Positions 1 through 9,028 of a stretch of 64,000 bases of DNA are shown one piece after another. Position 1 is the stretch's first letter, and each line of letters begins with the position of its first letter. The DNA comes from Bacilli bacterium. GTDB lineage: Bacteria; Bacillota_I; Bacilli_A; RFN20; CAG-288. The DNA lies in assembly GCA_022652945.1 (NCBI GenBank), contig JALCRV010000007.1:1-64000 (forward strand). The letters are read 5' to 3'. The notes beneath the pieces were generated by a model. It was given only the letters and a program-made list of their open reading frames with translations, was not told the origin of the DNA and made no database searches. A program made the translations under genes and the position numbers.

Positions 1-115
1 CGCGCGGCCCGGCCGCGATGACGCGGCGGAGACGCCCGTTCCCATCCCGAACACGGAAGCTAAGCGCCGCAGTGCCCGATGTACCCGCAAGGGGAGACAG
101 GGCCGCCGCCGGGGC
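1..115 (+). rRNA. rrf: 5S ribosomal RNA, 5' end probably truncated by window edge
   Basis: Contains 5S-like conserved core 'cccatcccgaacacggaagctaagcgccgcagtgcccgatg'; locally GC-rich; followed by a T-run. Confidence 0.88.
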
Positions 116-163
116 TCTTTTTTTTTACGGGGAAAACTCTCTTAATTAAGGTATAATCTTCTT

Positions 164-901
164 ATGACTAACGATAAATATTTCGGCCCGTTTGAAACCA
201 GCTATCAGTCCCAGCGGCTTTTATGTTGCCTGACGATCTCTTCAAGAAGAGGAGTGGCGGTGAGGCTGTTTTACGGGATTCTGTTCTTTTTTGTTTCTTC
301 CTTTGATGCTAGGAGATATTTCCATTCTGATGATCTAGATAAGATCAGCCAGGATCTCTTTTTTATGGATGGCTTTAATAAGCTTTTAGAGGACTTTTTT
401 AATCAGACGGATGCTTTAAGGAAATTTCAACGTAAAGGGGTTTATTTATCCGGGGAAGAATATTTATGCCCTAGGCACGCTTTTATCCTCGGGGAGAAGA
501 AGCTCGCTTGTTACGATTTAAAGGAAGCCGGGGAAGGAAAAATCTACGGGAAGGATTATGAAAGCATCAAGGAAGTCTATAAGACTCTGGCCTTAGCTCA
601 TTTTAAGAAAAGAATCGCCTTTTATTCTGAACAGATGCAGATACCTGTGACCTTTAAAGTCCGACTTTCGACCGCCGTTAATTATTTAGGGGTCAATAAC
701 TTTAAGTTAAACATTATCGGTCTTAACCAGGCCTTATACGCTTATAAGGAAGAAGTCTCCGATTCGGTGATTGTCCACGAGCTAGCTCATTTCTTTTATC
801 ACGACCATTCGAAAGGCTTTTATGATATAGTAATTAAGAATTGCCCGTCTTATTACCGTTACCGCAACATTATCATGAGCGGGGATTTCCAAAACAAATG
901 A
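164..901 (+). CDS. YgjP-like (DUF45-type) putative metallopeptidase
   Basis: HELAHFFYHDHSKGFYDIV zinc motif followed by short C-terminal tail, as in YgjP/DUF45 proteins; ATGA overlap with next gene. Confidence 0.7.
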   Translation: MTNDKYFGPFETSYQSQRLLCCLTISSRRGVAVRLFYGILFFFVSSFDARRYFHSDDLDKISQDLFFMDGFNKLLEDFFNQTDALRKFQRKGVYLSGEEYLCPRHAFILGEKKLACYDLKEAGEGKIYGKDYESIKEVYKTLALAHFKKRIAFYSEQMQIPVTFKVRLSTAVNYLGVNNFKLNIIGLNQALYAYKEEVSDSVIVHELAHFFYHDHSKGFYDIVIKNCPSYYRYRNIIMSGDFQNK

Positions 902-1620
902 ACAGAGAGGATAATATCATCACTTCTTTTTCTAATCCGATCTTTAAAGAGCTTTTGGATTTAAAAGAAAACGGCAAGAAAAGCGGAAGGGTCTTAATCG
1001 AAGGGGAAGACGGAGTTAAGATTGCCTTAAACCGTGGCTTATTAGTTAAGACTGTCACCTGCGAGTATGATTATGCTTACGCGGAGAAAGAAGAAATCAT
1101 CATATCTAAAGAACTGATGAGAAAACTTTCTTCTTATAATTCGCTTCCGAAGGTAATCGGAATCGTCGAATATAAGCTCGCTTCAAAAGCTGAGGGGGAA
1201 AGGATCGTTTATCTGGATGGGATCCAGGATCCGGGAAACCTTGGGACTTTGATGAGGAACGCTTTAGCCTTCTCTTACCGCTCGTTAGTCCTTTCTAAGG
1301 ATTGTGTCTCACCTTATAATTTCAAGGCTGTCCAAGCTTCGAAAGGGGCTTTCCTGGGCCTTGATATCACTTATGAGTCTTTAACTGATTTAAAAAATGA
1401 CGGATATAAGATCATCTCCGCGGATCTAAAGGGAGAAGATATTAAAAAGTTCGTCCGTCCGGAAGGGAAAATTTGTCTAGTGATCGGTTCGGAAGGGCAA
1501 GGAATTAAGAAGGAGAATCTTCTTCTTTCCGATTATCGGGTCCTCCTGCCGATTGAAAAGGAAATCGATTCTTTGAATGCCGGGGTAGCCGGTGGCATTA
1601 TGATGTATCTTCTAAGGTAA
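898..1620 (+). CDS. TrmH/SpoU-family RNA methyltransferase
   Basis: Motifs DPGNLGTLMRNA, LVIGSEGQGI, SLNAGVAGGI; ORF given from 841 but ATG at 898 overlaps previous stop. Confidence 0.85.
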   Translation: MNREDNIITSFSNPIFKELLDLKENGKKSGRVLIEGEDGVKIALNRGLLVKTVTCEYDYAYAEKEEIIISKELMRKLSSYNSLPKVIGIVEYKLASKAEGERIVYLDGIQDPGNLGTLMRNALAFSYRSLVLSKDCVSPYNFKAVQASKGAFLGLDITYESLTDLKNDGYKIISADLKGEDIKKFVRPEGKICLVIGSEGQGIKKENLLLSDYRVLLPIEKEIDSLNAGVAGGIMMYLLR

Positions 1621-1621
1621 A

Positions 1622-2431
1622 ATGGCTCAGGAATTAAAAGAAGAAAATAAAGAATCTATCTTAGATCAGACGACCTTTTTTGAAAAAGTAAACGTAAAAA
1701 GGGTTCTGATTTGTTTCCATGGATTCCAGACTTCGACCATCCATGACTTGGATGTTTTTAAGAACTACTTTTTAAAGGTAAATAAGAATAAGAATTACGA
1801 GGTGAGCCTTGTTGATCTTTTTGATTTCGGTGAAAAGAAAACTTATAAAGCTCATCTGATGATGAAAAGAGCCACGGAAGCCGTCGAGGATTATTTAAAA
1901 AAAGGTTATATTGTCTATCTTTTAGCGTATTCTTTCTCGGTCGGGATCGCGGCGAAGATTGCCGATGAGCATCCGGAGATTACGAAAATCGTCCTGGTTT
2001 CACCGACGATTTATCTGATGAAGACCGGGCTTATCAACGGATATTGCCGTCTGATTGCCAAACACTTCCGTTTAAAAGCCATGTATCGGAAGAAACTTAG
2101 TAAGATGCCCGGAGTTAAATCGGGGAATAAAGGCTTCGTGAAATTGGCTTTCCAGATTGCCAGAGCGACAACCAAATACCGCCCTTATCTTAAGGGACTT
2201 AAATGTAAGGTACTGATGTTAAAAGGAAGCGAAGATGAGCTTTCGATCTCTCCGACTTTTTCTTATATCTCGAAAAAATCTTCCTCCGCGACGACCATGT
2301 CAAAAATCTATCCGGGTAAAGACCATGTGATGATTACGACTGAAAAGGATGGCAAGGATGCTTTCGATGATATTTTGCTCTTTATTTTCCATATGAGTTT
2401 TAAGGAAAAAGAAGACGAAAAGATTTTCTGA
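1622..2431 (+). CDS. alpha/beta hydrolase-like protein
   Basis: CFHGFQTS oxyanion-type segment, AYSFSVGIA nucleophile-elbow-like motif, late GKDHVM histidine. Confidence 0.6.
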   Translation: MAQELKEENKESILDQTTFFEKVNVKRVLICFHGFQTSTIHDLDVFKNYFLKVNKNKNYEVSLVDLFDFGEKKTYKAHLMMKRATEAVEDYLKKGYIVYLLAYSFSVGIAAKIADEHPEITKIVLVSPTIYLMKTGLINGYCRLIAKHFRLKAMYRKKLSKMPGVKSGNKGFVKLAFQIARATTKYRPYLKGLKCKVLMLKGSEDELSISPTFSYISKKSSSATTMSKIYPGKDHVMITTEKDGKDAFDDILLFIFHMSFKEKEDEKIF

Positions 2432-2761
2432 AGTACGGAAGATAAAATAAGCCGATTTACTTAGATAAAAATGACTTCCTGAATTGAGAAAGAAAAAGAA
2501 GAGCAAAAAATGAGATAAAGCTTGTCATATTATTTAAAAGAAGAGATGGAAAAGAACGCTTATTCAAAAATTACTAGCAAATCCTCATCCGATTATATTT
2601 ACTGACAAAAAATCCTTAGTTGCGGAAGCACCTTTTTCTAAAAAATCCAACGAAAAATCTTTTGATATTTTTAGTGAAAAAATTGTTCTTTTTATATTGC
2701 ATTTAAGTGTGGGCTATCATATCATTCTTTTGTTGAAATATTTAAAGGGGGCAACGATGAA

Positions 2762-3898
2762 ATGGATAATGATAATCAAGTGCCCCTCCTTGAGCTAAGG
2801 AACATCACCAAAAGCTTCGGAGGGACTAAGGTCTTAAAGGGTATTAACCTGAAGATCAACGCTAATGAATTTGTTACGCTTTTAGGACCCTCCGGTTGCG
2901 GAAAGACCACAACTTTAAGAATCATCGGTGGCTTTGAAGCCCCGACTTCTGGCGAGGTGCTTTTCCAAGGGAAAGATATCACATTTGTTCCGCCTTACCA
3001 GCGTTCGACTAATACCGTTTTCCAGTCTTACGCTTTATTCCCACATTTGGATGTTTATGACAATATCGCCTTCGGCCTTCGCCTTCATCAAGAAGAGCAT
3101 CCTCACCCTTATCCTGATGGCCCTTTGACATTTACGGAAAAGATCAAAAAGTCTATCAATAAGACCACCAAAAAGTACACGGAAGCTGAAATCGAAGCTA
3201 AAGTCAATTACGCGATTAAGCTTGTTAACCTGACTGGGATGGAACACCGCAATGTCACCCATCTCTCCGGCGGGCAAAGACAAAGAGTCGCGATTGCTCG
3301 TGCTATCGTTCTCCGTCCGAAGTTGCTGTTATTAGATGAATCCCTCTCCGCTCTGGACTTAAAGTTAAGAAAAGAGATGCAATACGAACTGAAAGAGCTG
3401 CAAAGATCCACCGGAATCACCTTCGTCTTCGTCACTCATGACCAAGAAGAAGCGCTGACGATGTCGGATAAGATTGTTGTTATGAAAGACGGCCTCATCG
3501 AACAGATAGGAACCGCCGAAGAAATCTACAACGAACCGACCGACCGTTACGTCGCTAACTTCATCGGGGACTCTAATATCCTCGTCGGAAAAGTCATCGA
3601 TGAAAAGCACGTCGAATTCGATGGCGAACAGTTCTTATGCCCGGATATCTCCTTCCCGGAGAATTCGACTGTCGATGTCCTCTTACGTCCGGAGGATCTT
3701 GATATCGTCTATCCTTCCAAGGGAAAGCTTACCGGGATTGTCGATTCTATCTTCTTTAAAGGCGTTTTCTACGAAGTCGATGTGAAACTGGATAACCAGC
3801 GCATCATCACCATCCATACGACAGATTACATCCCCGTTGGGAAATATGTCGGTGTCAATTTCGATACCGATGATATCCACCTGATGGAGGTTATGTAA
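2762..3898 (+). CDS. potA: Spermidine/putrescine ABC transporter ATP-binding protein
   Basis: Walker A GPSGCGKTT, LSGGQRQR, LLLLDESLSALDLKLRKEMQ; operon with two permeases and PotD-like protein. Confidence 0.9.
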   Translation: MDNDNQVPLLELRNITKSFGGTKVLKGINLKINANEFVTLLGPSGCGKTTTLRIIGGFEAPTSGEVLFQGKDITFVPPYQRSTNTVFQSYALFPHLDVYDNIAFGLRLHQEEHPHPYPDGPLTFTEKIKKSINKTTKKYTEAEIEAKVNYAIKLVNLTGMEHRNVTHLSGGQRQRVAIARAIVLRPKLLLLDESLSALDLKLRKEMQYELKELQRSTGITFVFVTHDQEEALTMSDKIVVMKDGLIEQIGTAEEIYNEPTDRYVANFIGDSNILVGKVIDEKHVEFDGEQFLCPDISFPENSTVDVLLRPEDLDIVYPSKGKLTGIVDSIFFKGVFYEVDVKLDNQRIITIHTTDYIPVGKYVGVNFDTDDIHLMEVM

Positions 3899-3899
3899 A

Positions 3900-4832
3900 A
3901 TGGCCTTTCATGCTAATGCGCGTCCTCTAGGCGCTTCACGAAAGGAAAAAAGAGAATTCGGCTTCAATGCCGTCTCCGCTCTTTCGATTCCTTTCATGAT
4001 TATTCTCTTAGTTTTTGTTCTCCTGCCGTTTTTCTTCATTATTCTCTATTCTTTCCTTCAGAAAATCCCGAATTCCGATAAGCTTTATCTGACATTCGAG
4101 AACTTTTCTTCCTTTATCACTAATGCGACCTATACGAAAGCTACTTGGCTTTCCTTATGGTTCGCCTTACTTACAACTTTAATCTGCTTAGGGCTAGGTT
4201 ATCCCGTCGGCTATTTCATGGCCAGGACCAAGCCGAAGAATCGAAGGATCATGGTGATGGCAATCACCATTCCGATGTGGATCAATATGCTTTTAAGAAT
4301 TCTCGCCTGGAAACAGATCTTCCAGTTGATCACTACCTGGACGGGAATTGAACTCGATGGCACTAGATTCGCCGTCGTCTTCGGTATGGTTTATGACTTC
4401 CTGCCGTTTATGGTTATCCCGATTTATACTTCAGTCCTGAAGATCGACCCGGCTTTATATGAAGCCAGCAAAGATCTCGGAGCTAATTCCTTTAAGACTT
4501 TCTTCCGTGTGACTTTGCCTCTTTCGATGCCGGGAATCATCTCGGGAATTACGATGGTCTTCCTTCCGGCAGCAACTTCTTTGATTGTTCCGATGAAACT
4601 CGGCAATCGTATGCCTTTGATCGGCTATTTGATTGAAACTTTCTTCAAGGAAATGAACGACTACTACTTAGGCTCTGCTGCCGCGGTGGTGCTCTCCTTG
4701 ACGATGCTGCTGTTGATGTTCTTGATTGGCAAACTCGACCGCTCCTCTGTGAAAGATGACCAAGGAAGCCGGAAGAAGCGCTTCAAGGATATAAGCCCGC
4801 TCGGGGCTGGAGGAGGTGAGATCCATGGCTAA
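3900..4832 (+). CDS. potB: Spermidine/putrescine ABC transporter permease
   Basis: Multi-TM protein with EAA-like motif (EASKDLGANSFKTFFRVTLPLSMPGI), position in operon. Confidence 0.88.
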   Translation: MAFHANARPLGASRKEKREFGFNAVSALSIPFMIILLVFVLLPFFFIILYSFLQKIPNSDKLYLTFENFSSFITNATYTKATWLSLWFALLTTLICLGLGYPVGYFMARTKPKNRRIMVMAITIPMWINMLLRILAWKQIFQLITTWTGIELDGTRFAVVFGMVYDFLPFMVIPIYTSVLKIDPALYEASKDLGANSFKTFFRVTLPLSMPGIISGITMVFLPAATSLIVPMKLGNRMPLIGYLIETFFKEMNDYYLGSAAAVVLSLTMLLLMFLIGKLDRSSVKDDQGSRKKRFKDISPLGAGGGEIHG

Positions 4833-5697
4833 TCGTTCCCACATGCGTAAATCCTCCTCGCGCGACTGGAACGGGGGAGTCTTCTACGCCCTATATATTC
4901 CTCTGATTCTGCTTCTATTCTATCTTCCGATCTTCTCGGTGATGCTATTCTCCTTCAACGCTGCAAAATCCGCGACAGTCTGGGGTGGGTTTTCCACTTA
5001 CTGGTACGAATACCTGTTCTCTTATCGAGAACTGAAAGAAGCCCTCTGGACTACCGTCTCTATCGCCTTATTGGCTACGCTCATCTCGACGGTGATCGGG
5101 ACAATCGGTTCGATCGGCTTAGCGGAATTAGCGAAGAAGCAGAAGAACTTTGTTTCCTTCTTGCTCTCGGTCAATAACCTTCCGGTTGTTAACCCCGATA
5201 TCGTGACCGCTGTCTCCTTATCGGTTCTCTTCCTCGCCTTGATGAAAGATTCGATGGGCTATATGACGATGTTATTAGCTCATATTGCCTTCTGCACGCC
5301 TTACGTTATTATCCAGGTCTATCCGAAAGTCCAAAGCCTCGATCCCGCCGAAATGGAAGCGGCCATGGACTTAGGAGCCACTAAGCATCAGGCCATCAGG
5401 AAGGTTGTGATCCCTGATTTAGCCCCTTCGATCTTATCGGGCGCGATGATGGCCTTCACGATGTCCTTCGATGACTTCGTTATCTCCTACTTCGTCGGTG
5501 GGAAGGTGATGAATATCTCGATGTTTGTCTACAACATGAAGAAATTCAACCCGGTCGTCAATGCCTTATCTACTCTGATCTTCTTAACGATCGGCATCGT
5601 GCTGGTCGGCTTCGAGATTATCCGCTCCAAAATGGAGCACAATGAGGACGAGGAAATCAGCCGTAAAAAGAAGAATACTCGTCCAGTCGCTAACTAA
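4825..5697 (+). CDS. potC: Spermidine/putrescine ABC transporter permease
   Basis: EAAMDLGATKHQAIRKVVIPDLAPSI; 8-bp overlap with potB; likely ATG at 4825. Confidence 0.88.
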   Translation: MANRSHMRKSSSRDWNGGVFYALYIPLILLLFYLPIFSVMLFSFNAAKSATVWGGFSTYWYEYLFSYRELKEALWTTVSIALLATLISTVIGTIGSIGLAELAKKQKNFVSFLLSVNNLPVVNPDIVTAVSLSVLFLALMKDSMGYMTMLLAHIAFCTPYVIIQVYPKVQSLDPAEMEAAMDLGATKHQAIRKVVIPDLAPSILSGAMMAFTMSFDDFVISYFVGGKVMNISMFVYNMKKFNPVVNALSTLIFLTIGIVLVGFEIIRSKMEHNEDEEISRKKKNTRPVAN

Positions 5698-5741
5698 AAG
5701 TCGTTCTAATTCAAGGCCATTTAATTAAGGAGGACCCGAAA

Positions 5742-6935
5742 ATGAAAAAGAAAAATCTCTTCGTCGCTGTCGTCTGCTCAATCTTATCTGTCTCTTCTTT
5801 AGCCGCTTGCGGAAGCGGAACTGGTGATTCCGTCTCGGAAATCGCTGATTCTCCTTTTAAAGGTCAGACTTTGGAGTTCTTTAACTGGGGCGAATATATC
5901 GATAATACCCAGGAGACTAACGTCATCACTCCGTTTGAGAAGAAATACGGCTGCAAGATCAACCTTTCGACCTTCGATACCAATGAAAGCATGCTGACTA
6001 AGCTTGAGACCACCGCTTACGATGTCTTAGTCCCTTCCGACTATGCCATCGAACAGCTGGCGGTCCAGAATAAGCTGCAGTCTTTGGATTACTCTAAGTT
6101 CAAGACTTATGCGAAAGATAAACTGGTTCCGTCTTTAAAAGAGGATCTGGAGAATCTAGCTAAAGATGTCAATGGGGTTAAAGGCTTTGATCTGATGAAC
6201 TACGCGGTTCCTTATACCTGGGGTATGGTCGGCTTAATCTATGATTCCTCAGTGATTTCCGCTGACGAGATTAAACAGGAAGGCTGGAACGCTTTAAAGC
6301 AGGCGAAGAATAAAGATGGCTCTCAGCGTAAAGTCTGCCTTTACGATGCTTCTAGAGATGTCTACTCCGCGGCCTTAGCCGCCAACGGGCTGGATTTTGT
6401 GAACCCGAATGATGAGCAGATCTCCACCGCGACTTCCTGGCTTAAAGAAGTCGTGAATTCCGGTGCGAAGGTCTCCTTCTCCACCGAGGAAATCCTCGAT
6501 GATATGCCTAACCACAAATACGATATCTGCCTCGATTATTCCGGTGATGCCGCTTATTCGATCACCAATGAAGTCGATCCGAAATCCCCTTTGAAGTACT
6601 ATGTTCCGGATGCTCAGCCGGGCGCAAATGTCCGCACTAACATCTACACCGATGCTCTCTGCATCACTTCGACCTGCAAGAACGTCGATCTGGCTTACGC
6701 CTGGATTGATTATCTTTGTCAGAACGATGTGGCGGCCAAGAATACTGAATACATCGGCTATACCACTCCGCTTAATGATGTATATGAAGCGGAAACCGGG
6801 GAAGGGGGCTACTTTGCTGATATCGGTGATGCTTATAGGATTACCGCGACCGATGGCGACCATTTCTACCGTTATAACGCTGAATTAAAAGCTAAGCTTG
6901 ATGAACTTTGGACCAGCCAGATCCACGTCCTCTAA
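5742..6935 (+). CDS. potD: Spermidine/putrescine-binding lipoprotein
   Basis: LAACGS lipobox; FFNWGEYID...YDVLVPSDYAIEQL PotD-like motifs. Confidence 0.9.
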   Translation: MKKKNLFVAVVCSILSVSSLAACGSGTGDSVSEIADSPFKGQTLEFFNWGEYIDNTQETNVITPFEKKYGCKINLSTFDTNESMLTKLETTAYDVLVPSDYAIEQLAVQNKLQSLDYSKFKTYAKDKLVPSLKEDLENLAKDVNGVKGFDLMNYAVPYTWGMVGLIYDSSVISADEIKQEGWNALKQAKNKDGSQRKVCLYDASRDVYSAALAANGLDFVNPNDEQISTATSWLKEVVNSGAKVSFSTEEILDDMPNHKYDICLDYSGDAAYSITNEVDPKSPLKYYVPDAQPGANVRTNIYTDALCITSTCKNVDLAYAWIDYLCQNDVAAKNTEYIGYTTPLNDVYEAETGEGGYFADIGDAYRITATDGDHFYRYNAELKAKLDELWTSQIHVL

Positions 6936-6938
6936 TTT

Positions 6939-7601
6939 ATGATTAAGGCTTTGGCTTTCGATTTAGATGGAACATTAGCTGACACCCTTCCGGATTTAGC
7001 GGAGGGTGTCAACTTTTCTTTGAAGATGAACGGATTTCCTCTGCATCCGGAAGAAGAGTATTTATCCTTTATCGGAAACGGCTCAAAAGTCCTGATTCAG
7101 AAGTCTTTGCCTCCTCAGGTCGATGAAAAGACTTTCAAGAAAGTGTTCGATGATTATCTGACTTATTATTTAAGCCATGTCTGTGTGAAGAGCCGGGCTT
7201 TTGAAGGAATGAAAGAGACTTTGAGTGAAGTTAAAAGAAGAGGGATCCGATTATTTTGTTTAACTAATAAACCTGAAGAAGCCGCCAAAAAACTAATCGT
7301 TTCTTTATATGACGATTTGTTTAGCCAGGTCATCGGCATCAGGGAAGGGGTGAAAGTCAAACCTGATGCGGCCATGATGGAAATCATCTTTAAAGAACAG
7401 AATTTAAAACCTGAAGAAGTCGCTTATTTTGGTGATTCCGATGTGGACTTATTGTTCGCTCATAATTCGAAGGTTAAATATGCCATTGGAGTCGGCTGGG
7501 GATATCGTCCTTTAAAGGAACTGATCGACTTAAAACCTTATAAGATTATCTACCGTCCTTCCGAAATCCTCGATTTAGACTTCTTAAAGGATAATAAGTA
7601 A
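6939..7601 (+). CDS. HAD hydrolase, phosphoglycolate phosphatase-like
   Basis: AFDLDGTLADT, TNKPEEAAKKLI, VAYFGDSDVDLLFA motifs. Confidence 0.85.
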   Translation: MIKALAFDLDGTLADTLPDLAEGVNFSLKMNGFPLHPEEEYLSFIGNGSKVLIQKSLPPQVDEKTFKKVFDDYLTYYLSHVCVKSRAFEGMKETLSEVKRRGIRLFCLTNKPEEAAKKLIVSLYDDLFSQVIGIREGVKVKPDAAMMEIIFKEQNLKPEEVAYFGDSDVDLLFAHNSKVKYAIGVGWGYRPLKELIDLKPYKIIYRPSEILDLDFLKDNK

Positions 7602-7616
7602 AATTGGTTATAAGCT

Positions 7617-7642
7617 AAGCGGCCCGAGTTGCCGCTTTTTTG
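7617..7642 (+). terminator. Rho-independent terminator
   Basis: AAGCGGC-N7-GCCGCTT followed by TTT. Confidence 0.85.
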
Positions 7643-7711
7643 TTTAAGCCCTTAAACAAGCATTATTTGGGCCTTTTTTACTGATTTGTCAACAAAATAT
7701 TGACAAAAAGC

Positions 7712-7727
7712 AAGAAAGCACTTTCTT
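7712..7727. promoter_or_regulatory. Inverted repeat, possible operator of the iron-type ABC operon
   Basis: AAGAAAG-CA-CTTTCTT directly downstream of TTGACA (7700-7705). Confidence 0.4.
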
Positions 7728-7791
7728 TTTAAAAAGATAGGGCTTACAATAATTAACAGAAACCGCTGTAATGCGGTATGGAGGAACTGTA

Positions 7792-8961
7792 ATGAAAAAG
7801 CGTTTCGTTCTAGGAAGTGTCTTGATGATTTCTATTTTTGCTCTTACTGGATGCGGCACTCCTGCAGCCAGTTCAACTGTCGCTGATAGCTCGGCTGCTG
7901 GTACAAGCTCAGCTGCTGGCACTAGCTCGGCTGCTACTAGCGAAAAGATTGAGGACGCGCTGACCATCTATGGTGGTTGCGAAGAGCCCTATCTTAAAGC
8001 TGTCGCTGCTGCTTTCGGTGCTAAGTACAACATCAATTGCACTTATCTCCGTCTTTCTTCCGGTGAAATGCAGTCGAAGATTGAAGCCGAGGATGGCAAT
8101 CCTTCTGCGGATGTCCTCTTTGGTGGCACGACCGATCCTTACAATGCTTTAAAGATCGACCAGCTTCTGGTTCAGTATCAGTCTCCTAACGCTGTCCACA
8201 TCACCGATGCTCATTTCAAGGATGCTGATTCTTATTGGTATGGCATCTATAAAGGCATCTTAGGCTTCATGTGGAATAAAGATCAGATTAAGGCTGCTGG
8301 AGTTGCGGCTCCTGCTTCTTGGGATGATCTGATTAAGCCCGAATACAAGAAGATGATCACTTGGTCCGCTCCGACCACCGCGGGCACCGCGAAGCTTGTT
8401 GTTAACACCATGGTTCAGAAGAAAGCCGCCGGCAAGAAGACCACTTATCAAAATGATGCCGGGACGGAAGTTTCCTGCTACGACGATACCGCCGCTATGG
8501 ATTACTTCAAGACCTTGGATGGCAACACTGCTGAATACACTAAATCAGGTTCTGGTGCTTCTAAACAGGTCGGTAAAGGCGAATGCAAGATCGGCATCGG
8601 CTTCTTACACGATGTCATCACTCAGATTGTCGATAATAAGTACACTTCGATCGGTATGGCTGCTCCTTCCGATGGCACTTCCTATGAGGTTGGTGCTACC
8701 GCTATTCTTAAAGGCTGCAAACATCCGGTCTTAGCGAAGAAATTCATCGATTTCGCTCTGAGCCCTGAATGCGTTGAATTAGCTGCGAAGAACGGTTCCT
8801 ATCAGTTCTTGGTCCTCGATAATGCTAAGCAGCCGCAGGCTGCTATCGATGCTGGCCTTAACGAAGTCAAAGTCATGGATTATGACTTTGAAGATGCCAA
8901 GGTCAATACCGGACATTATGTCGCTGACTTCCAGAAGGTAGTTACACTTCCTACATTCTAA
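7792..8961 (+). CDS. Ferric-type ABC transporter substrate-binding lipoprotein
   Basis: LTGCGT lipobox, SSAAGT-repeat linker, [24 protein letters not shown]...ADVLFGG; ATG at 7792 preceded by GGAGG. Confidence 0.8.
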   Translation: MKKRFVLGSVLMISIFALTGCGTPAASSTVADSSAAGTSSAAGTSSAATSEKIEDALTIYGGCEEPYLKAVAAAFGAKYNINCTYLRLSSGEMQSKIEAEDGNPSADVLFGGTTDPYNALKIDQLLVQYQSPNAVHITDAHFKDADSYWYGIYKGILGFMWNKDQIKAAGVAAPASWDDLIKPEYKKMITWSAPTTAGTAKLVVNTMVQKKAAGKKTTYQNDAGTEVSCYDDTAAMDYFKTLDGNTAEYTKSGSGASKQVGKGECKIGIGFLHDVITQIVDNKYTSIGMAAPSDGTSYEVGATAILKGCKHPVLAKKFIDFALSPECVELAAKNGSYQFLVLDNAKQPQAAIDAGLNEVKVMDYDFEDAKVNTGHYVADFQKVVTLPTF

Positions 8962-8972
8962 AAAGCCATAAG

Positions 8973-9011
8973 AGGGGAAGGGGATTTTTCTCCTTCCCCT
9001 TTTGTTTTTTT
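8973..9011 (+). terminator. Intra-operon terminator/attenuator
   Basis: AGGGGAAGG-loop-CCTTCCCCT followed by TTTGTTTTTTT between SBP and permease genes. Confidence 0.75.
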
Positions 9012-9028
9012 GCGAGGGGGAAATTTAA

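Noticed and set aside
2440-2755. Long AT-rich intergenic region upstream of potA as a riboswitch
   Set aside because: No recognisable conserved riboswitch blocks; probably ordinary promoter/leader sequence.
3035-3160. Extra segment in PotA (LRLHQEEHPHPYPDGPLTFTEKIKKSINKTTKKYTEAE) as an unusual insertion
   Set aside because: It looks longer than in typical PotA, but insertions at this helical-subdomain position are plausible in the family and I cannot judge rarity without an alignment.
3330-3360. LDESLSALD instead of LDEPLSALD in PotA
   Set aside because: As I recall, this is normal for PotA of Bacillota, so not anomalous.
6375-6863. 162-aa minus-strand ORF inside potD
   Set aside because: Antisense to a well-supported CDS, low-information composition.
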